DNA from: CAZKJL01 sp964553135
Lineage (GTDB): Bacteria > Patescibacteriota > Gracilibacteria > Peribacterales > Peribacteraceae
Direction: 5' to 3'
Assembly (NCBI GenBank): GCA_964553135.1
Contig: CAZKJL010000001.1
Coordinates: 248,001 to 312,000 of the forward strand
DNA: 64,000 nt
In this document: positions 31,279 to 39,781 of the stretch, piece after piece
Layout of the letters: each line of letters opens with the position of its first letter
How positions within the stretch are numbered: the stretch's first letter is position 1
Program-made: the position numbers and the translations under genes
The notes under the pieces: model-generated
Database searches by the model: none
The model's input: the letters and a program-made list of their open reading frames with translations, nothing else
Told to the model about the DNA's origin: nothing

Positions 31279-32374
31279 ACGCCACGGACTTCAATCCGTC
31301 GCATACCTCGCGGATTTGCCCGTCCGTCAGCTCCGCGAACATCGGGAGCGACAGAAGTTCGGGTGCGATTTTTTCGGCAACCGGGAAATCACCCTTCTTC
31401 CACTCTCCTGCGTAGGCCTCCTGCATGTGGATGGGGATGGGGTAGTGGATTCCCGTGGCGATGCCTTTGTCCTTGAGCTTCTGCTGCACGGCGTCGCGGT
31501 TCTTCACGCGAACGACGAACAGGTGATAGTTGTGGACGCGGTCAGTATGCGTTTCGAAGAGTCCGATCTTCGGATTATCTTTCAGCAGCGAGAAATAGAG
31601 TGCGGCATGCGAGCGGCGTGCCTCGTTCCACTTCTCCAAGTGTTTCAGTTTCACGCCGAGTACGGCGCCTTGGATGCCGTCGAGGCGTTCGTTGCGTCCC
31701 ACGACCGCGTGTTTGTACTTCTCGGCCATGCCGTGGTCGCGGAGCATGCGGATTTTCTTGGCCAGCGCGTCGTCATCCGTCGTCACCGCTCCGCCTTCGC
31801 CATAAGCGCCCAGGTTTTTCCCGGGGTAGAAGCTGAATGCGGCGGCATGGCCCATCGATCCGGCGCGCTTTCCCTTATATCCGCTTCCATGCCCTTGGCA
31901 TGCGTCTTCGATCACGAGCAGTTTGTGCTTCTCGGCGATTTTTTTGACGACGTCCATGTCGGCGCACTGGCCGTAGAGGTGCACGGGGATGATCGCTTTG
32001 GTGTTTGGCGTGATCGCGGCCTCGATCTTGCTCGTGTCGATGAGTGCGTCGGATTCGTTGCAATCGACGAGCACCGGCGTTGCTCCGGCGAGTGAAATCG
32101 CTTCGGCCGATGCGAAGAACGAGTTGGCCACGGTGATCACTTCATCGCCCCGGCCGATGCCGCGGGCCATCAGAATGAGTTCCAGTGCCGTCGTACCGTT
32201 TGCCACACCGATGCACTGCTTGGCACCGCAGTATGCGGCAAAGTTCTTCTCGAATGCTTCCACGGCGGGCCCGAGGGCGAACGCGCAGGAGTCCAGAACC
32301 GCCTGCATGGCGGGGTCCACCTCGGTTTTGATGGAGGCGTACTGGGCTTTGAGGTCCAAGAATGGGACGGGCAT
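31277..32374 (-). CDS. DegT/DnrJ/EryC1-family sugar aminotransferase
   Basis: A 365-residue PLP enzyme that places an amino group on a keto-sugar nucleotide. It begins MPVPFLDLKAQYASI; the PLP lysine is Lys186 in SFYPGKNLGAYGEGG, and Asp157 in IEDACQGHG faces the cofactor. A substrate from the dTDP route (rmlAB nearby) or the UDP route is possible. The start at 32374 fits both the family and the TATTCT hexamer; a longer ORF runs through the divergent gene. Confidence 0.9.
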   Translation of the reverse strand: MPVPFLDLKAQYASIKTEVDPAMQAVLDSCAFALGPAVEAFEKNFAAYCGAKQCIGVANGTTALELILMARGIGRGDEVITVANSFFASAEAISLAGATPVLVDCNESDALIDTSKIEAAITPNTKAIIPVHLYGQCADMDVVKKIAEKHKLLVIEDACQGHGSGYKGKRAGSMGHAAAFSFYPGKNLGAYGEGGAVTTDDDALAKKIRMLRDHGMAEKYKHAVVGRNERLDGIQGAVLGVKLKHLEKWNEARRSHAALYFSLLKDNPKIGLFETHTDRVHNYHLFVVRVKNRDAVQQKLKDKGIATGIHYPIPIHMQEAYAGEWKKGDFPVAEKIAPELLSLPMFAELTDGQIREVCDGLKSVA

Positions 32375-32380
32375 ACGCCG

Positions 32381-32386
32381 AGAATA
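32381..32386 (-). promoter_or_regulatory. -10-like hexamer of the aminotransferase gene
   Basis: TATTCT, preceded by GC, ends 6 nt before the ATG at 32374. Confidence 0.5.
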
Positions 32387-32410
32387 GCAGATTGGAAGCG
32401 GGACATGCGC

Positions 32411-32416
32411 TAAGCT
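32411..32416 (+). promoter_or_regulatory. -10-like hexamer of the GNAT gene
   Basis: TAAGCT, preceded by GC, ends 6 nt before the ATG at 32423. Confidence 0.45.
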
Positions 32417-32422
32417 GAATCC

Positions 32423-32932
32423 ATGGAAAAGCGCATGATCGTCGTTTCCGGCACGCAAGTGGCTCTCGCGGTCATGACTGCGGCCGATCAGCCGTCGTTT
32501 CAGAAGTGGCTGCAGAGCGCCGAGCTTCGGGATCTCATCGATGATCCGCGTATTCCCACGCTCACGGACCAGAACAATTGGTTCAAACGCGTGCAGGAAC
32601 CCGATCGTAAATTTTTCTCGCTCCTGGAGCTCCCCGAATTCAAGCTCATCGGGAACTGCGGCTTCGTCGACATCGACAGAGCTGCTGGGACCGCAACGCT
32701 TCGCATCACCATCGGCCATCCCGAAGCGCGAGGAAAAGGTTTTGGTACCGAAGCCGTCAATTTACTCATTCGCGAAGGCTTCGACGTGGAGGAATTCAAG
32801 ATCATCAACCTGAAAGTACTCGCATCCAATGCCAGAGCCATCCGCGCGTACGAGAAGTCCGGTTTCAAGCGCACGGGCGAACACGTGCAGGACGGAAAAT
32901 CTTTCGTTACCATGTCGATCCGCCATCGATGA
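32423..32932 (+). CDS. GNAT-family N-acetyltransferase, RimJ/RimL-like
   Basis: 169 residues. The acetyl-CoA-binding stretch GHPEARGKGFGTEAVNLL (about 100-117) and NARAIRAYEKSGF near the end are typical. Its place, divergent from a sugar aminotransferase and in an overlap with the FemAB-like gene, suggests that it acetylates the amino sugar made next door. The substrate is inferred only from context. Confidence 0.85.
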   Translation: MEKRMIVVSGTQVALAVMTAADQPSFQKWLQSAELRDLIDDPRIPTLTDQNNWFKRVQEPDRKFFSLLELPEFKLIGNCGFVDIDRAAGTATLRITIGHPEARGKGFGTEAVNLLIREGFDVEEFKIINLKVLASNARAIRAYEKSGFKRTGEHVQDGKSFVTMSIRHR

Positions 32933-33897
32933 GTCTCACCGTCGTTCCCTACACCGGCGACATGCAAGACAAGTGGGATGCCTTCGTGCGTCTCGCACGC
33001 AACGGCACGATTTTTCACACACGGAAATTTTTGTCCTATCACCCCGAGGGACGCTTCGTTGATGCATCGCTTGTTCTTTTGGACGGAGCCAATATTGTCG
33101 GAGTTCTGCCTGCGGCACTGAAGGACAAGATGCTCGTAAGTCACCCGGGTGCTTCGTACGGCGGTCTCGTCGTCGCTTCGGAAACGTCCGTTGAGGAAAC
33201 GGGAGCGATGCTCAAAGCCATCGTCGATCACGCCAAAGAGAAGGGGTTCGCAGGCGTCTCAATGCTTCGCCTTCCGCCCGCGAGTCTGCAGAAGCAGTAT
33301 TCCGAGGATCAGCTGTACTGGTTCTACCACATGGGCTTTTCCCTCACGCGCTGCGAGATGGATGGCGCCATCGACTTGTCGACACTGTCACTCGACATGA
33401 TTTTGGATTCTCTCACCGGAAAATGCCGCAACATGGTGCGCCAAGCCGAGCGTGCCAAGATCGAAGTGCGTCTTTCCAACGACTTCGCAACGTTCTGGCC
33501 GATCCTCGAGGGTGTTCTGGGTGCGAGGCACGGTACCAAGCCCACGCACACGCTCGCGGAAATCCAGAAGCTGCACGAGCTTTTGCCCGACGGGTTCCGT
33601 TTGCTCGCTGCGTACCAAGGCAAGACGATGGTGGGTGGTATCGTGCTCATCACCATCGGTGACAAAGCGCTCTACACGCTCTACATGGCGCAGGAATATT
33701 CGGCGCAGAAGGATCATCCGATGCACCTCCTGCTCGTCGAAGCGATGCGCACCGCCATGAAAGAGGGCAAGCGCGTGCTGCACCTTGGCGTATCCACCGA
33801 GGATGGTGGCAAGAAGATCAACGAAGGCCTTTTCTTCTTCAAAGAGAGCTTCGGATGCAGGCCGGTTCGCAGAGAGAGCTGGGAACTGAAGTTCTAG
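32929..33897 (+). CDS. FemAB-like double-GNAT acyltransferase
   Basis: 322 residues with the layout of two GNAT-like halves: PYTGDMQDKWDAFV and FHTRKFLSYH at the start, GKCRNMVRQAERAKIEVRL in the linker to the second half, and GLFFFKESFGCRPV at the C-terminus. Relatives use aminoacyl-tRNA to extend peptidoglycan bridges or modify surface sugars. It overlaps the GNAT gene by 4 bp (ATGA). Confidence 0.8.
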   Translation: MSLTVVPYTGDMQDKWDAFVRLARNGTIFHTRKFLSYHPEGRFVDASLVLLDGANIVGVLPAALKDKMLVSHPGASYGGLVVASETSVEETGAMLKAIVDHAKEKGFAGVSMLRLPPASLQKQYSEDQLYWFYHMGFSLTRCEMDGAIDLSTLSLDMILDSLTGKCRNMVRQAERAKIEVRLSNDFATFWPILEGVLGARHGTKPTHTLAEIQKLHELLPDGFRLLAAYQGKTMVGGIVLITIGDKALYTLYMAQEYSAQKDHPMHLLLVEAMRTAMKEGKRVLHLGVSTEDGGKKINEGLFFFKESFGCRPVRRESWELKF

Positions 33898-33947
33898 GCC
33901 TTACGCTTGAGTTTTAGGGCCTTCTGGTGTCTCATATCGCAGATCCC

Positions 33948-34772
33948 ATGACCGACAAGATCCCATGTTCCGTGCTCGTCCTCACCCGCAACAGCGCGGG
34001 GACGCTCGACCGATGCCTCAAGAATCTCGGTGCGTTCGCCGAGATTGTGGTGCATGACGCGAACAGTGAGGACAACACCGTGGAGATCGCCAAAAAATAC
34101 GGTGCGAAGGTTTTCAAGCAGTACGACACCGAGGAAAAGAGCGTGCGCGTGAAAGACTTCACCGAAATGCGCCTCAAGCAGCGTGCCGCGGCGACGCAGG
34201 ATTGGGTGCTTTACATCGATTCCGATGAATACTTGAGCGATGCCGCCGTGGAAGAGTTCGCGCGCCTCATTCCCGCTGCCGACCCCAAGACGATTTTCAA
34301 ATTGCGACGCGTCACGGTGATCGACGGCATCCCGCGCGAACGCGGAGATATCTTCAAAGAGGTGATGCCGCGCGTGCATCACAAGAAAAGCGGAGCCACG
34401 CTGCAGGGCGGCAAGACCGTGCACGAGAAGTACGTCTACGATTCGTCGTTCAAGGAGGTGGCGCTCCGAAACCCGCTCTACGTACCGCTTCCGGACGTTG
34501 CGGACCTCCGTTCCAAAGACGACCGTTACATCACGCTCGAGGTCGAAAAGATGCGTCGCGAGGGATATTCATGGAATCAATACGTCCGTTGGTTCCTTGT
34601 CCGCGAGCCGATGATCATGATCTCGATCAGCTTTAAGATTTTGATGTCACTTCCGAACGCTTTTCACAAAGACTCGGTGCCGATCGCGCATCACTGGCGC
34701 TACGTTCGGTACCACTGGAGAATCTGGCGCGCCGTGACGGGTGTCATGCTCGAACAAACGCTCGGGAAATAA
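33948..34772 (+). CDS. GT2 glycosyltransferase, WaaE/KdtX-like
   Basis: 274 residues. The N-terminal GT-A domain shows SVLVLTRNSAGTLDRCL, VVHDANSEDNT and the metal motif YIDSDEYLS; the C-terminal third is basic and partly hydrophobic (MIMISISFKILM), as in enzymes that add sugars to lipid-linked glycans. The ATG at 33948 is preferred over a GTG at 33927. It runs in the same direction as the acyltransferases before it. Confidence 0.85.
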   Translation: MTDKIPCSVLVLTRNSAGTLDRCLKNLGAFAEIVVHDANSEDNTVEIAKKYGAKVFKQYDTEEKSVRVKDFTEMRLKQRAAATQDWVLYIDSDEYLSDAAVEEFARLIPAADPKTIFKLRRVTVIDGIPRERGDIFKEVMPRVHHKKSGATLQGGKTVHEKYVYDSSFKEVALRNPLYVPLPDVADLRSKDDRYITLEVEKMRREGYSWNQYVRWFLVREPMIMISISFKILMSLPNAFHKDSVPIAHHWRYVRYHWRIWRAVTGVMLEQTLGK

Positions 34773-34792
34773 ACGTCGTCACCGCTACGTCT

Positions 34793-35647
34793 CTATTTCG
34801 TCGCCGTGATGATGGCCGTCATGCCGAATGCGCGGCAGATCCACTCTTTGGCGAAGGCCGGGAGCAATTTGCCGAGCGGGAGCCACGGGTGCGGCAGCTG
34901 AGCCGGCATGCCGTGGTTGTCGTGAATGAACACGCCGACGTCCTTGAATCCGGCGAACAGGTTGCGGAACTCTTTGCGTGAGTAAAAGCGAGCGAGCATG
35001 TTGCCTCCTTTGTGCGCGCCGTCCGTGTAGCGGTTGATGAGCGACTGGTTGTCGTACTTCAGGTACTTGCCGCGCAGAATGCCGCGTCCGAGCTGGATGC
35101 AGTACCGGAGGTGCACGGAGTTGCTGTGGTACATCATGGCGATGGTCTTTCCTCCGGGCTTGAGCACGCGGTGAATTTCGGAGATCGCTTTCTCCGTCAT
35201 CGGCATGTGCATGAGGCAGCCCCAGGCGCAGACGAAGTCGAACGTGTTGTCCGGGAAGGGGAGCTTCTGTGCGTCGCCCTCGATGACGTTGGCCGAGATC
35301 TTGTAGAGGTCGAGGCGCTTCTTCGTCAGTTCCACGGCCTTGGGCGTAAGGTCGACTGCCGTCACGTCGGCACCCATGCGGACGAATTGCTCGGTGAGAA
35401 CTCCCGTACCGCAGGCGATATCGAGGAGCTTCTTGCCCTTGAGGCCTTTCATATCGACGTAGCGCGTCAAAAACGGATAGCCGCCCTTCTGCATGAACGG
35501 GATCCACTTCAGGAATTTTCTGTCGATGTTGCGGTAAAAAGCCCACGAACCTTCCTCATCCCCCACGAAGTAGTTGAAGGGGTTTGCATGCCACCACGAA
35601 CGAACGCGGTTATTCAGGTCGGTGTCATTGGTAAACTCTTTGCGCAT
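34793..35647 (-). CDS. Class I SAM-dependent methyltransferase
   Basis: 284 residues. The SAM site LLDIACGTGVLTEQFV (motif I), VDLTPKAVEL and FDFVCAWGCLMHM are clear. An N-terminal extension (RSWWHANPFNYFVG) and the C-terminal half resemble methyltransferases of polysaccharide loci. The acceptor is unknown. It converges on the GT2 gene at 34772. Confidence 0.85.
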   Translation of the reverse strand: MRKEFTNDTDLNNRVRSWWHANPFNYFVGDEEGSWAFYRNIDRKFLKWIPFMQKGGYPFLTRYVDMKGLKGKKLLDIACGTGVLTEQFVRMGADVTAVDLTPKAVELTKKRLDLYKISANVIEGDAQKLPFPDNTFDFVCAWGCLMHMPMTEKAISEIHRVLKPGGKTIAMMYHSNSVHLRYCIQLGRGILRGKYLKYDNQSLINRYTDGAHKGGNMLARFYSRKEFRNLFAGFKDVGVFIHDNHGMPAQLPHPWLPLGKLLPAFAKEWICRAFGMTAIITATK

Positions 35648-35654
35648 CGGGGAG

Positions 35655-35660
35655 AGGCTA
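35655..35660 (-). promoter_or_regulatory. -10-like hexamer
   Basis: TAGCCT ends 7 nt before the ATG at 35647. Confidence 0.35.
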
Positions 35661-35706
35661 CGGATACGGGGGAATCAGGTCAAGCTTGGATTGGAGGCTT
35701 AGGACG

Positions 35707-35995
35707 GGTGTTACTTCTTTGGCGTGCTGATTCCCACTTTCTTTTGACGCAAAAGAAAGTGGCATCCTCCTTCGCTCCTTCGGAGCTACGGACGGACAAC
35801 AAGAAAAACAGTCGCTCGTGGAAAAATGGCCTACGCTTCTACGTTCGCAGAGCTAAAAAGTCCAAACTCGGCCTGCGGGCCTCAGACAGTGGACTTTTTC
35901 ACGCTCTGCTTCACGTAAAGCGTTACGGCATTTTTCCAAGGCGACAACGTGGCTTCAGGTTCTTCAAAGCACGGCGTAGTTCCTTGCACTCCTAT
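35707..35995. repeat. Structured interspersed repeat, copy 2, with a nested insertion
   Basis: Nearly the same as copy 1 but with about 39 nt inserted after the first hairpin (35764-35802), including GCTCC-TTC-GGAGC. The outer and inner stems are intact apart from one or two changes. The 9-bp tail is cut short where the oxidoreductase gene ends. This repeat fills the only gap of over 300 bp in this part of the locus. Confidence 0.85.
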
Positions 35996-36996
35996 AAAGT
36001 TACCGTCTTCCCCGTCCTCAGTGATTGATCGGCGGATTCCAGGATCCGCACGATCTTAAGGCCGTCTTCACCCGAGACGATCGGCTTGGCTTTCCCGCGG
36101 ATGCAGTCGGTGAAGTGCTGAGCTTCTGTTCCGAGCGCTTCGGTGACGGGCAGTGCCGGGATGAGCACGTCGCCGCTGCGGTACTTTGGGAAAAAGGGAT
36201 CGGGCTTCGTATCGTCGCGCTCCACGCCTTTGTCGTACAGACGAATTTTCTCACTCGGCTCGGTGTCGTCGTACACGATCATCGCTTTTCGTCCGGCGAC
36301 GAGCGTCTTACGGATCTTCACCGGCGAGAGCCAGCTGGCGTGGATGTGCGCGGCGAGTCCGGAGCGGAAATTCAGGTGCAGGTGCCCGTCTTCGATGTGC
36401 TTTCCGTAGTGAGCGCTGCCCACGGCCGTCACGTCCGTCACATTGTCCAAATCGCTGATGGAAGCCAAAATCGTGAGGTCATGGATGGCAAGATCCCACA
36501 GAACGTTGCAGTCCTTCTGAATGATGCCGAGGTTGATGCGCGTGGAGTCGAAGTAAAGGAGGTCGCCGAGTTTTTTGTTCTTCACGGCGTCCGCGATGAG
36601 GCGCACGGCACCGGTGTAGGCGAACGTGTGGTCCACGAGCAGGAGTTTTTTCTTCGACTTTGCGAGTGCGACGAGCTTCTCCGCTTCGGCGATGCTGCCG
36701 GTCATCGGTTTTTCCACGAGCACGTGTTTCCCGGCCTCGAGCGCTTGCTTGGCGAGCGTGAAGTGCGAGCTCGTTGGCGTGGCGATGACGACGGCGTCCA
36801 AACTTTTGTCATTCAAAAGATCTTTGAAGTTGTTCGTGAAGCGCGTCGCGGGATACAGGCGGGCAAATTTTCTCGTGCGTGCGTCGCTCAAGTCACAACC
36901 CCACGCAAGTTCGCAGTCTTCGAGCGATGCGAAGTTGCGGAGCCAGTTGGGACCCCAGTAACCAAGGCCGACGATACCGACGGACAGGGATGTCAT
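35992..36996 (-). CDS. Gfo/Idh/MocA-family oxidoreductase
   Basis: 334 residues with a Rossmann domain (VGIVGLGYWGPNWLRNF), the EKPMT lysine motif (about 96) and a C-terminal alpha/beta domain. Such enzymes oxidise or reduce a ring carbon of a sugar nucleotide with NAD(P)H. In this locus a role before the aminotransferase step is plausible, for example making a 3-keto sugar, but the sequence does not fix it. Its end overlaps the tail of repeat copy 2 by a few bases. Confidence 0.87.
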   Translation of the reverse strand: MTSLSVGIVGLGYWGPNWLRNFASLEDCELAWGCDLSDARTRKFARLYPATRFTNNFKDLLNDKSLDAVVIATPTSSHFTLAKQALEAGKHVLVEKPMTGSIAEAEKLVALAKSKKKLLLVDHTFAYTGAVRLIADAVKNKKLGDLLYFDSTRINLGIIQKDCNVLWDLAIHDLTILASISDLDNVTDVTAVGSAHYGKHIEDGHLHLNFRSGLAAHIHASWLSPVKIRKTLVAGRKAMIVYDDTEPSEKIRLYDKGVERDDTKPDPFFPKYRSGDVLIPALPVTEALGTEAQHFTDCIRGKAKPIVSGEDGLKIVRILESADQSLRTGKTVTL

Positions 36997-37002
36997 ATGT
37001 GG

Positions 37003-37008
37003 ATGATA
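37003..37008 (-). promoter_or_regulatory. -10-like hexamer
   Basis: TATCAT, preceded by GC, ends 6 nt before the ATG at 36996. Confidence 0.5.
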
Positions 37009-37014
37009 GCAGTC

Positions 37015-38049
37015 CTAGAGCTTGATACCGAGCTTTTCGGCATCGGCCTCCATCATGATGTTGGCGAGCTCTTCCAGCGTGGTTTTGGGCTGCCAACCGA
37101 GCATCTTTTTGGCTTTGGAGGCGTCACCCAGGAGCGTATCCACTTCGGCCGGGCGCTGGTACCTGGGGTCGATGGCCACGATGGTCTCACCTTTGGCGTT
37201 TTTATAAACCTCTTTGTCGCCCTTTCCTTGTTTCGTCCACTTCATGCCGGCATGCGTGAGACAGAGTTCCAGGAATTCACGGACCGAATGTTGCTTGCCC
37301 GTGGCGAGCACGAAGTCTTCGGGCTTGGGTTGCTGGAGCATCAGCCACATTCCTTCCACGAATTCTTTGGCGTACCCCCAGTCACGGCGTGCTTCCAGGT
37401 TTCCGAGGTACAAACAGTCTTGCTGCTTGGCCAAGATGCGTGCGAGAGAGAGCGTGATTTTTCTGGTGACGAAGTTTTCACCGCGTCGCGGCGATTCGTG
37501 GTTAAAGAGAATTCCGTTCACCGCGTACATCCCGTAGCTCTCGCGGTAGTTGCGCGTGAGGTGGTACGAGTACGCCTTGGCGCACGCGTAGGGGCTGCGC
37601 GGATAAAACGGCGTATCTTCGTTTTGCGGCGTCTGCAGCACTTTTCCATAGAGTTCGCTGCTGCTGGCTTGGTAGAACTTGGACGTCATTCCCGTCGTTC
37701 TGAGTGCCTCGAGTAAGCGCGTCGTACCGAGCCCCGTGATATCGCCCGTGCTCTCCGGAATGTCGAAGCTCACTCCGACGTGACTCTGCGCACCGAGGTT
37801 ATAAATTTCATCGGGCTTGGTGTGCATGAGGACGCGGAGCAGCGAGTTGCTGTCCGAGAGATCGCCGTAGTGCAGGAAGAGCGGGTGCTTGGACGTGTGC
37901 GGGTCGATGAACAAATGTTCGATGCGTCCGCGGTTGAACGTGGAAGAGCGGCGCACGAGACCGTGCACTTCGTATCCTTTCTGGAGCAGGAGCTCGGCAA
38001 GGTACGAACCGTCTTGCCCGGTGATGCCGGTGATGAGCGCTTTCTTCAT
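37015..38049 (-). CDS. gmd: GDP-mannose 4,6-dehydratase
   Basis: Makes GDP-4-keto-6-deoxymannose. 344 residues: GITGQDGSYLAE at the N-terminus, RRSSTFNRGRIEHLF, SSSELYGK in the active site and YACAKAYSYHLTRNYRE with the Tyr/Lys pair. Length is normal. The ATG at 38049 is preferred to a GTG six bases upstream. The neighbouring reductase gene would use its product. Confidence 0.94.
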   Translation of the reverse strand: MKKALITGITGQDGSYLAELLLQKGYEVHGLVRRSSTFNRGRIEHLFIDPHTSKHPLFLHYGDLSDSNSLLRVLMHTKPDEIYNLGAQSHVGVSFDIPESTGDITGLGTTRLLEALRTTGMTSKFYQASSSELYGKVLQTPQNEDTPFYPRSPYACAKAYSYHLTRNYRESYGMYAVNGILFNHESPRRGENFVTRKITLSLARILAKQQDCLYLGNLEARRDWGYAKEFVEGMWLMLQQPKPEDFVLATGKQHSVREFLELCLTHAGMKWTKQGKGDKEVYKNAKGETIVAIDPRYQRPAEVDTLLGDASKAKKMLGWQPKTTLEELANIMMEADAEKLGIKL

Positions 38050-38058
38050 GCTCACGGG

Positions 38059-38064
38059 ATGATA
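38059..38064 (-). promoter_or_regulatory. -10-like hexamer of gmd
   Basis: TATCAT, preceded by GC, ends 9 nt before the ATG at 38049. Confidence 0.5.
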
Positions 38065-38071
38065 GCAGTAC

Positions 38072-38998
38072 TCATGCCTGTCGTGCGCTCCAAGCCATGA
38101 AAGTCTTCTTGAGGCCCGTTTGGAGCGGAGTCCACGCGAAGTTCTTGAGGAGCGGATGCAGCGGCGGGAGGTCCAAACTCTTCCTGCCCGAAGGTTTCGT
38201 CGTATCGCAGATGATCTTCGCCTTCGGAGCCGCGAGGTCGCGAATCATCTCGGCGATACGCTTCACGGGTACCGCTTCCGGAGGCCCGATGTACTGCACG
38301 CCCGTCACGCCGTTGTCGGCGAGCACGAGAAGCGACTTCACCGCGTCATCCACGAACAGGAACGGTCGTTCCTGCGTACCGTCGCCCCACAACGTGATCG
38401 AGTCCTTCCGTTCCCGCGTCTGCGAGAGGAGGGAGGGGATGATGTTCATGTCTTTGTCGAACCTGTCGTGCTCGCCGTAGATTCCAACCGGTCTTGCGAT
38501 CAAAAGGGGCAGAGAGCGCTCGCCGGCCAGTGCGGTCCATGCCATTTCGGCGATGAGCTTTCCTACAACGTAGCCGTCGTACTCGGGTGTCGTCGCGATT
38601 TCTTTGATTCTCTGTTCCAAGGCAATATTCGCGCTGCTCAGCACAATCAATTTTTTTATGGACGGCGTTTGTCGCACGCCGTGCACGAGAGCCAGGCTCA
38701 TGCGTACGTTCTCACTCAGGACTTCGGGTGCGTGCTCTTTGTGATACGCGACGTTCTTCCGGAATGCCGCGGCGTGGAACACCGTATCCATGCCTTTACA
38801 GACCTTTGCGCAAAATTCGCCGTCGCCCAAGTCTCCCATCAACCACTCCACGCGCTCATGTTCAAGCCTCGGCGCGCTGCCGCTGCCCTCCTTTCTATAG
38901 GATGCGCGAACGTTCACGCTCTTGTCGCGCGTCACCAGTTCTTCGATCAGTCGGCGCCCGAGAATTCCCGTGCCGCCGGTGACGAGCACGTTCTTCAT
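38072..38998 (-). CDS. NAD-dependent epimerase/reductase, GDP-sugar type
   Basis: 308 residues: GGTGILGRRL nucleotide site, LSSANIALEQ, and YDGYVVGKLIAEM with the Tyr/Lys pair; PVGIYGEHDRFD resembles GDP-fucose synthase and colitose synthase. With gmd directly downstream it probably reduces GDP-4-keto-6-deoxymannose or its 3-deoxy derivative. Its ATG overlaps the stop of the GT2 gene (TAATG). Confidence 0.82.
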   Translation of the reverse strand: MKNVLVTGGTGILGRRLIEELVTRDKSVNVRASYRKEGSGSAPRLEHERVEWLMGDLGDGEFCAKVCKGMDTVFHAAAFRKNVAYHKEHAPEVLSENVRMSLALVHGVRQTPSIKKLIVLSSANIALEQRIKEIATTPEYDGYVVGKLIAEMAWTALAGERSLPLLIARPVGIYGEHDRFDKDMNIIPSLLSQTRERKDSITLWGDGTQERPFLFVDDAVKSLLVLADNGVTGVQYIGPPEAVPVKRIAEMIRDLAAPKAKIICDTTKPSGRKSLDLPPLHPLLKNFAWTPLQTGLKKTFMAWSARQA

Positions 38999-39696
38999 TA
39001 TTTTTTCTTGTATCCCGGCAGCAGCGTGACGAGCGTCTGGAGTCCGAACTTCACCGACCTCATGAAGGAGAGGGAAGAGCGTTCGTCGTGGTAGCTCGTC
39101 GGGATGGCGATTTCGGTGATGCGGAATCCGCGCGTCACGGCTTCGGCGATGATCTGCGAGTCGAAGGCGAAATCGTTGGAGAACGTCTCGAACGGCACGC
39201 CCTCAAGGAGTGCGCGGTTGTACGCGCGGTAGCCCGTGTGGAACTCGGAGAGCTTGAGCCCGAATCTCCAGGTCTGGAGCACGCTCAGGAGTCTGTTGCC
39301 CCAGTAGCGCCACCAGTGCATGCCCGCTTTGCGCGGGTCATCCGTCAGGAAGCGTGATCCCAGGACCATGTCGGACTTCCCCGCAATGATGGGTGCCACG
39401 ATCTTGGGTGCGAGTGCCGGGTCGTACTGGAAATCGGAGTGAATCATCACCACCACGTCGGCTCCGCGATCGAGTGCGGCGCGGTACCCCGTCTGCTGAC
39501 TGGCGCCGTAGCCGCGGTTCCTCTCATGGTTGATGACGATGAGACCGGGAATGCTTTCGGCGATCTGACGAGTTTTGTCGGTGCTGGCGTTATTCACCAA
39601 AATCACCTCCGTCACACAATCCTTGGGGATCGTATCGAACGTCCTTTTCAGCGTTTTCTCGCTGTTAAAAGCCGGCATGACCGCAGTGACCTTCAT
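38998..39696 (-). CDS. GT2 glycosyltransferase
   Basis: 232 residues of the DPM1/GtrB-like type: VTAVMPAFNSEKTLKRT, VNNASTDKT, the metal motif HSDFQYDP and EFHTGYRAYNRALL. It lacks C-terminal helices. It probably charges a polyprenyl phosphate or adds one sugar. It is coupled to the epimerase gene by a TAATG overlap. The ATG at 39696 agrees with the family start and the TACAAT hexamer. Confidence 0.87.
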   Translation of the reverse strand: MKVTAVMPAFNSEKTLKRTFDTIPKDCVTEVILVNNASTDKTRQIAESIPGLIVINHERNRGYGASQQTGYRAALDRGADVVVMIHSDFQYDPALAPKIVAPIIAGKSDMVLGSRFLTDDPRKAGMHWWRYWGNRLLSVLQTWRFGLKLSEFHTGYRAYNRALLEGVPFETFSNDFAFDSQIIAEAVTRGFRITEIAIPTSYHDERSSLSFMRSVKFGLQTLVTLLPGYKKK

Positions 39697-39702
39697 GCGG
39701 CG

Positions 39703-39708
39703 ATTGTA
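39703..39708 (-). promoter_or_regulatory. -10-like hexamer
   Basis: TACAAT, preceded by GC, ends 6 nt before the ATG at 39696. Confidence 0.5.
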
Positions 39709-39766
39709 GCAGCTCCGGGCTCCGGAACCAGGAAGAATCGCTACTGGAACCGAAAACGGGGCATGG

Positions 39767-39772
39767 TACACT
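39767..39772 (+). promoter_or_regulatory. -10-like hexamer of rfbF
   Basis: TACACT ends 9 nt before the ATG at 39782. Confidence 0.45.
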
Positions 39773-39781
39773 TTCTCCGCT

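Noticed and set aside
30998..32095. Long + strand ORF of 365 codons
   Set aside because: It reads through structured repeat copy 1 and then antisense to the aminotransferase; no family match. The - strand frame has a full DegT signature.
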